From Drosophila miranda (lineage: Eukaryota; Arthropoda; Insecta; Diptera; Drosophilidae), in contig NC_046677.1 of assembly GCF_003369915.1 (NCBI RefSeq), positions 29,406,913-29,470,912 of the forward strand: a DNA stretch of 64,000 bases, given 5' to 3'. The position numbers and the translations under genes were made by a program. Shown here in pieces: positions 57,817 to 64,000 of this stretch; within the stretch, counting starts at the first letter, position 1, and each line of letters starts with the position of its first letter. Below the pieces are notes generated by a model, which had not been told where the DNA came from, searched no databases, and saw only the letters and a list, made by a program, of their open reading frames with translations.

Positions 57817-59200
57817 TGGCCCTGGACACGGTCCGGATCTGCTGGGGGCAACTTCAGCCGGGACAGACACATTAATTTTACTGCTCGCTTCTCTAACCGC
57901 ATGCAATTTTTCTTGGCTGGCTCTTCCTCTCGGCTATCGGCTTTCAATGGCAGGGAGCAGGGTGAAGGGTGAAGGGTGCATTGTGCAGGGGGGATGGATC
58001 CTTCAGTCAGTTAGTCAGTTAGTCAGTCAGCCAGATAAGTGCGGTTTATGTGCAGCACGTAGACCAACTCAATACACTCGATAAATTGCGGCGGCTGCTG
58101 CTTAGAAACGGGGCAACTTGACCGCATTCAGTGGGGTTTCAGGGGGGTTGGGGTGTTTGAAATAAGAGACGGAAGGCCTCGAGTACCAAATTGATGCTGT
58201 GCAGTTTTTATTTCGTAGCCCCCCCCCTCGAAGCTGCAAGTGCACTTTAGCCCTCGAAGGGGATTTCGTGGGTGGATCAGCCCCCAAAAAAGACTCAATT
58301 TCGATGGCCAGCATCGGTACTTGATTAAAGGCAAAGGCCAGCAGCATTCCAGCCAGCCTTTTGGGCCAACAAAACCAAATTCCATTGCAAATTTACTCGT
58401 ATTAAAAGCTCATTAAAGATCAAATGATGAGCCCCAAACGGCCGCCCCGCATGGCAACAACATTCCATTGAGAACGAGCAGAATGTGGGGGGCGAAACAA
58501 GAAAACTCTGAACGGAAAATATGTTATTAATTCAAATTAATATAATCCCATTTTTCTCCACTCCCATCTCTCTGCTTTTCCGCTGCCTCTGCATGGCTGA
58601 GCGGGAAATGGAAACTACTTTCTCAACTTGCGGAAAGATGTTTTCCCTTTCCGCTCCGGGGTGGCAGCTCCAAGGGGGTTGGGTTGGGTGGGGTGGTTGC
58701 TCGTATGATGTATAGACATTGTCGTATCTGGGTTGCCATGAGGCATGGGGCGGAACTGTGGCTGGGGCCGTGTTCTGGCGGTCTTGGTTGGGTTTCTGGG
58801 TGCGGTTTTTGCATTTGTTCCGCGGTGACTCAGTTTTTGTTCGAGAGCTTGAAATTCTCCAGATATATTTTATGGTTTTGTATGTTTTGGGGCACTCTAA
58901 GCAAAACTGTACTAATGGGAACCCCAAATCGGGTCAAAGATCATTTAAAGGCAGTGAAATCTTGAGGAAACTCTTTTCAGGCATTGAAAATTCCCTGAAA
59001 CACAGCTCAGGCTATTAGTTTGAGTATTTTCCATCGAACATCTTAATTTTTCATCAAAGAAATGCACAACTCAAATCGAATCGCAGTCATCGGTGAAGCC
59101 ATTGCCCGGCACAGTCTTTCTCTTCATTTCTAACCCACATTCACAGCTCACTCACTGGCAAATCACAGCCAGACAACTTCATTTCAAATGCCCAGAGGGC

Positions 59201-59240
59201 GGAGGAGGAGGAGGAGGAGGAGGAGGAGGAGGTGGGGGGA
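59201..59240 (+). repeat. (GGA)n trinucleotide repeat
   Basis: About ten uninterrupted GGA units followed by a G-rich tail. Confidence 0.9.
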
Positions 59241-59397
59241 AACAATTCGCATATGCAACAGCTGCTGGCCGATGTCTGTGGAACCCACTTGGCTTGGCTC
59301 TATCCCTTAAGCCATTGTTGGCTTGTTGGTTCGATAAACTCCCTGCCAACCGTCGCCGCCACCGCCGCCAAACAAATCCCAGCTGCACTTCATCCGG

Positions 59398-60225
59398 ATG
59401 CTCCTCCTCGTTCTCGTCGTCAGTTTGATGGCGAATGCCCAACGGTGAGCAGGGCGTTGAGTGCTCGGCATAAAACGGAAAAACTTGTTACGTGGCAGGG
59501 CAATGGATAAGCTGCGAGTCAACAATGCGGCTGGCGAGAATCCCTTCAAGCGGCCAATGAATGCCCTGCAGAAGCAGTGGTATCGAGTGCTTCTGGCCAG
59601 ACGCGTGGGATTCGGGCAACGCCCTCCGCCGGATGAGAAGGAGATAACATAGTAAGCACCAGAACCATCACCATCACCATCACCTCCTCCGTTCCTCCGC
59701 CCGGTGCCTCCTCCGTTCAAATCAAATTGTGTGAAAATTGCAATTTCCTGTTGATTTAATACATTTTACAATTTCCCATTTTCACATTTTCCATTCCCTC
59801 TGCGCAGCGCCGACATTTGTCGTCAGCGCTATACGGCCGCATTCCGGAGATACAACGAACGTTTCCGCCGGGAAATGGCCCAGCACGAGGAGATGCAGCG
59901 CTGCGCCATCGATGCCATGCGTGTCCACAGGTGAAAGAAACCCAAAATTGGTTCAAAACTCATCCAGCAATTAAAAGCGACCACTCTCCCAACCAGAACC
60001 TTCGCCATAACCACGCTCTGGCTGCCGCTGCACTCGAAGCGGGAAATCAACTCCACGCTGGAGACCCTCGAGCAGGTACGTAACTGAGAAATCAGAAATC
60101 AGAGATACTATCCGTACGAGTATCTCACAGCTACAGATTTATGTTCTCAGGTTCTCAGCGCCTCGGAAAGACGACGCCTTCAGGAGATACTCAAGCAGGG
60201 CGAGTCCCGGCGCTGGCGTCGATAG
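59398..60225 (+). CDS. Small secreted protein of unknown function, five exons
   Basis: Exons 59398-59444, 59499-59651, 59808-59930, 59997-60075 and 60151-60225 join in phase to a 158-residue protein. Donors are GTGAGC, GTAAGC, GTGAAA and GTACGT; acceptors all end in CAG. The first exon is a signal peptide (MLLLVLVVSLMANA, then QR). The mature part is basic and helical (NALQKQWYRVLLARRVGFGQ, RQRYTAAFRRYNERFRREM), has two Cys that could pair (ADICRQ, MQRCAI), and ends SRRWRR. I do not recognise a family. The four clean introns with matching phases make chance unlikely. A hormone-like or structural secreted role is possible but not shown. Confidence 0.72.
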
Positions 60226-63200
60226 AACAGGACCTCCATCGTCGTCATCATCATCTGCCATGGCTAAGTGAATTCCATTTAGCTTGGATTTCACTTTGCC
60301 TGGGCGTCTCCCTCCACAGCCCTCTCCTCCCCACTTTATATTTCACTTTTCTGGTCTTGTTCTTGGCAGCTCGCTGTCAGTGGCTGAAGCGTTGTCGTAA
60401 ATATTTAATACAAGTAAAAGTGCAAAGTTCACTTTGGATAAAACCGAAACTGTGTTGGGACTAGATCAATTTTTGGCTGGCTTTCGAGAGGGGGGTTAAA
60501 TGACAGGGTCTAATCCCTGCACTAGTCAAAGGATGCATAGAAAGTCACAAGTTTTGGAATATTTGAAAGTTTCTGGAAGGCAAGAGAATCTGAAACATCG
60601 AGTATATAGAGCTTACGATTCGTTTCTTGGTCTTGCATTCGAATAGGAGCTAAATATTGCTCATCCGCTCATCCGAAAGTGATGATTGGCGTCAAGGGCA
60701 AGGAATATCCCCATGGACATGATCTCAAATTCATATTTTAGGCAGAAACTATGTTTTACGCTTCAGAAAAAGGTAAAATACCTGGAACTAAGTCACCATC
60801 AGAACCATTGAATGGATCAAACCTGGTCCTCAACTCTATTGGCACACTCAATTCATGCTTCCAAATGACATCGTTTGGAGCTGCTGCAAATGGTTTGTCG
60901 GATCAGCTATTATATAGGCTTATAGGCCTTAGGCTTTTGCTGAGGACAGATCAGCATTAACATATTTTTCTGATTTATAATATGTTCCCAAACAATCTGT
61001 TAAGCCTATTAAAAACTGCTGCCTAGGGCAAAGTTTTCGAATGGGAAACCAAAAAGGGTTCCGTTCCCCCCATTAAACACACTTGTTGTTGCTGTTTTTG
61101 TTGCTTGGGCAAAGATGTGAAAATATTTGCTAAAGACAAAAACCAAAGTCAGCTTGAAGCCTAACCCACTCACATATCTCCATGACATTTGTTGCCAGAA
61201 CTGCCAGTCTCGGCTGAGGCTCGAAATAGGCCAACCAGCAGCAAAAAGGGCTCAGCCCAATATCCTTGCCAACAGCCAACAGAAAACAGCAAACAACAAG
61301 CAACGGAAACAGCAGAAGCACTGGCCAGCACACAAAAAACACTGGAAAAACAAGGGGAAAGCCAAGGGGAAACCCCGAATCGTAGGCTCCAGATGTGGCA
61401 GCTGTTCGGCCTGGCATATTGCCGAGTAGACAACAACAAAACTATTGAACAAAGTGGCGCCTGTCGCACTTTATGACGAGCCCCCCGACCACCGCCCCGC
61501 CACCCTAATAGCAATCACAGAAATGTGTTCTAATTTAAAGCCATATAAGAAGCGAGAGCCCCAAGGAAGTAAAAACAAAGAACAAAGAAGGAAAGTTGGC
61601 GTCTGGTTGGGTTTGGATACCCTTACAAATGGATGGATTCGTCCTATGTTTGATTCCAGGGAAATATATAGATTGTTTTTAGATAACTATGAGATACAGT
61701 AGCCAGCTTTGACCTCTATACTTTCCGCATAAAAAAGGGGTTCTGCGAAGCTGAGACGCAGATATATATGGCCCATTTACATAGCTTACTTTCCTTCTAG
61801 ATACCCTCAGTTCCATTCAAATTGGCAGTACCCTTTGCCAGTGTATAGCCCACACCAAAAGAAAAGACAAAAAGGAACAGCTGCCAAGAAAAAGAGGGCG
61901 GCCAAGAGTGGGGGACGATTGGAAAATGTTGCCAGAATGCAGTTGGCAAAATGATTTTTATATTTTATGTCTGTTTGAGTTGTTTGTGTCGTCGTTCAAG
62001 TCGAAGTCAAAGTCGCAGTCGTCGTCGGGTCGCAACGGTTCAAGCCGGGGGTCGTGCCCGGTGGCCCCCATATCAACATTAGTTCACGGTAATGTCATGA
62101 GCTCTTCTGGCCTCAGCTGCTCTGCCATTGGCTCTGTCAGCGTTTATTGATGGCATCAAAGTGTTTTTTCAATTTATTTTGTCTTTTTTCCTTGCCTCAG
62201 AATTTATTGGCACACACTCCGTGCGGGTCTTGGCCCACGTGCGGATGCGTGATATGATTGATGTTGCAACAATTTTGCGGCATAATTTTGGGCTGTCCAT
62301 TGTTTGCGAGTGCCAGAGCGGGACGACTAGTGTGTGGCCAGACACGTAGGCGCCGTTAAGTTTAAAATTTCCGGGGAAATTCAATTGCAAAAGATTGGGT
62401 GTGGGGAATTTCCCATTAAAGGGAATTAAGTTGAAGTATTTTATTATAGGAAATTCATCAGGGAAGCAGCCAAGGGTCCCCCCAAAATAGTCATTCGTTG
62501 GACACATGTCCCGCCTCTTTTTCAGGGCTCTGCTGCCTAATTTTCTGTCTGCGGAAATAATAGCCATTCTTTAGCAATGATATTCCATCACAAAATCCCA
62601 TTTTGCAGACATTAATGACCATTCGACAATTAACCCAATTGCAGAGCAATTACAACAGCAGCGGGCCACCATTTCGGGATCCAAAGACCTCGACAAACTG
62701 TGAAATTGGCAAATGTCAGAGGTCCCAAGGGAAAACCAAGGGGGAGACCCAAAAGGGGGCTACCGTTCTACATACAGTCGCAGAATGAGTTGATAATCCC
62801 AAAGGCAAATACACAGAAAGATCCAGGGAGGAGAGGATGTTTGGATGGTAGGGGACTGGTAGTGGGAGTGGGAGTGATATGTCAGTGGAGCACACACATC
62901 TATGCAAAGCCATAAAGCAACAATAATAAACGCACATCATCATCAGCGGTAGATGCTCCTGCCACTGCCACTGCCGCCGCTGCTGCTGTCAGCAAAAAAG
63001 TATGAAATATCATCTAAAATAGGAAATGCGTAAATGCGAAATCCTACAGAACGGAAACTCCAACTGAAAGCGATGCGCAAACGAACGATGATGATTTCCC
63101 CCCCGCCACTCTCTTCGCTATACCAAAGCCCCAACCCCGAACCCCCCCCCACACCACACTGCCACTGCCACTCTCATTCTCTATGCTCCTCTGTATGAAA

Positions 63201-64000
63201 GTCAATTTTTCATTTAGATAACTTTGACATACGCAAACGTCATGGAAAGGAAGGAGACAAGGCGCAGTGGGACAAGCGAGTAGGAGGAAAAGCCATGGAA
63301 ATTCTTGGATTTATAGAAGGTTTTAGAGGATTCGTTTAATACGAAGGAATTTAACTGATTTATAACTGTAGCTATATACCATATCGTTTTAATGGGAATT
63401 TCTAAGGAATTAATGACCTATATTTCCCTACCTTTGCCCCACTGTGCTTTGTGGGCGTTGAACTGGGTGGCATGAGGCATGCCCCATCCTCCATTTTGCA
63501 TGTCCATGCGTGTTTGTCTCTGTGTGTGTGTGTGTGTGCGTCTGCATATAACGATTTAGATTTCGGTTTTAACCTCTGGTTCCCCCTCCCAACCCCACCC
63601 CCACCGTTTCTGCTGGCGCCAGTCAGTTTTATCCTGAGGGGTTTCATCGCGGAAATGCGGGCAGCGTTTTGATAAATGAATTTTACCCCACCCCCAGCAC
63701 CACGCTATTTCATCTCTTTCATTCCTTGACTTCCCCCAAGCCCAAGTGTGTGTATTTGTGTGCCTGGCTTAAATGAAATGTTAACAATTAAACAGTAACA
63801 CGAAAAGACTATCAGAGAAGCAAGTAGGAGGATGGGCAGTGGGTTAAAACGCGACGAGTTCCTAATAATTGGGGTATTCCTGCATGGAGGAAAATGTATC
63901 TTAGAGAAAGGCAGGAAATGGGAACACAAAAAGGCAGAAATATGAACAAAAATCAGTATTGGAATGACTTTCTTTGAATTTCAAGATTGTTCTTAATTTT
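60226..64000. other. Intergenic to the right edge, no gene supported
   Basis: Mixed AT-rich DNA with short homopolymers, a TG microsatellite near 63525, and CTGCCACTGCCACTG-type repeats near 62955 and 63160. Frames of 60-130 codons exist on both strands but overlap each other, lack signal peptides or motifs, and have no convincing splice partners. Confidence 0.45.

Larger units (their letters stand above)
56820..59397. other. Intergenic, low-complexity rich
   Basis: Contains a G-rich run at 57773, a GGA triplet repeat at 59201 and a TCAG/TTAG repeat near 58000. Longer frames here coincide with these repeats. No gene is accepted. Confidence 0.5.

Noticed and set aside
57545-58084. 179-codon plus-strand frame
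   Set aside because: It includes the GGGGGT and CA repeats and TCAG repeats, with no coherent protein features.
61908-62150. Plus-strand frame with an SKSKSQSS run
   Set aside because: The Ser/Lys stretch comes from a short TCGAAGTC-like repeat; no start context, splice partner or motif.
1-64000. CRISPR arrays, tRNA or rRNA genes, bacterial-style operons
   Set aside because: I looked for clover-leaf-like, rRNA-like or regularly spaced repeat patterns and saw none; the content is plainly insect nuclear DNA.

Overview
The window is euchromatic DNA from a Drosophila-like fly. Introns are short (50-90 bp) with GTAAGT/GTGAGT donors. Several genes have recognisable fly orthologues: IntS14, Plap, pickle, Tgt, a CG5001-type DnaJ and the RBM5-like CG4887/CG4896 pair. 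Core promoters carry TATA, Inr and DRE elements. The tandem copy structure and dispersed repeats would suit the obscura group, but that is a guess; no tool was used.

Layout. 1-1.6 kb: the 5' part of a secreted coiled-coil gene on the minus strand that leaves the window. 3.1-14.0 kb: a head-to-tail duplication of a 5.44 kb block holding IntS14, a MEA1 homologue and Plap. The copies differ by only a handful of bases, and neither IntS14 copy is complete as written. 14.5-16.9 kb: a ZMAT5-like minor-spliceosome gene converging on pickle, an IkB-like ankyrin gene. 17.4-29.6 kb: three RBM5/RBM10-type genes in tandem, namely a decayed truncated copy followed by an inverted 115-bp exon scrap, then two full 12-exon copies. 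The two full copies are almost identical over most of their length but sharply diverged over the RanBP2-type zinc finger and the C-terminal exon. 30.5-31.8 kb: Tgt. 32.4-47.7 kb: a DnaJ gene with one very long leader intron and one 5.9 kb coding intron that carries a MITE and local repeats.

48-64 kb: an accessory-like region. It holds a divergent pair of near-identical Thr-rich secreted peptides, a Cys-rich single-exon gene, two His/Pro-rich micro-proteins with matching TATA+Inr promoters, a five-exon small secreted protein missed by single-ORF reading, dispersed repeat fragments and long stretches with no visible gene.

The core genes serve RNA-centred housekeeping functions (snRNA processing, U12 splicing, alternative splicing, queuosine tRNA modification), ubiquitin/VCP handling, chaperoning and NF-kB control. 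They look like independent neighbours, not a pathway. The strongest signals are copy-number and gene-conversion patterns: the RBM5 mosaic, the damaged IntS14 pair, and the Thr-rich pair whose identity stops at the ends of the coding sequence.
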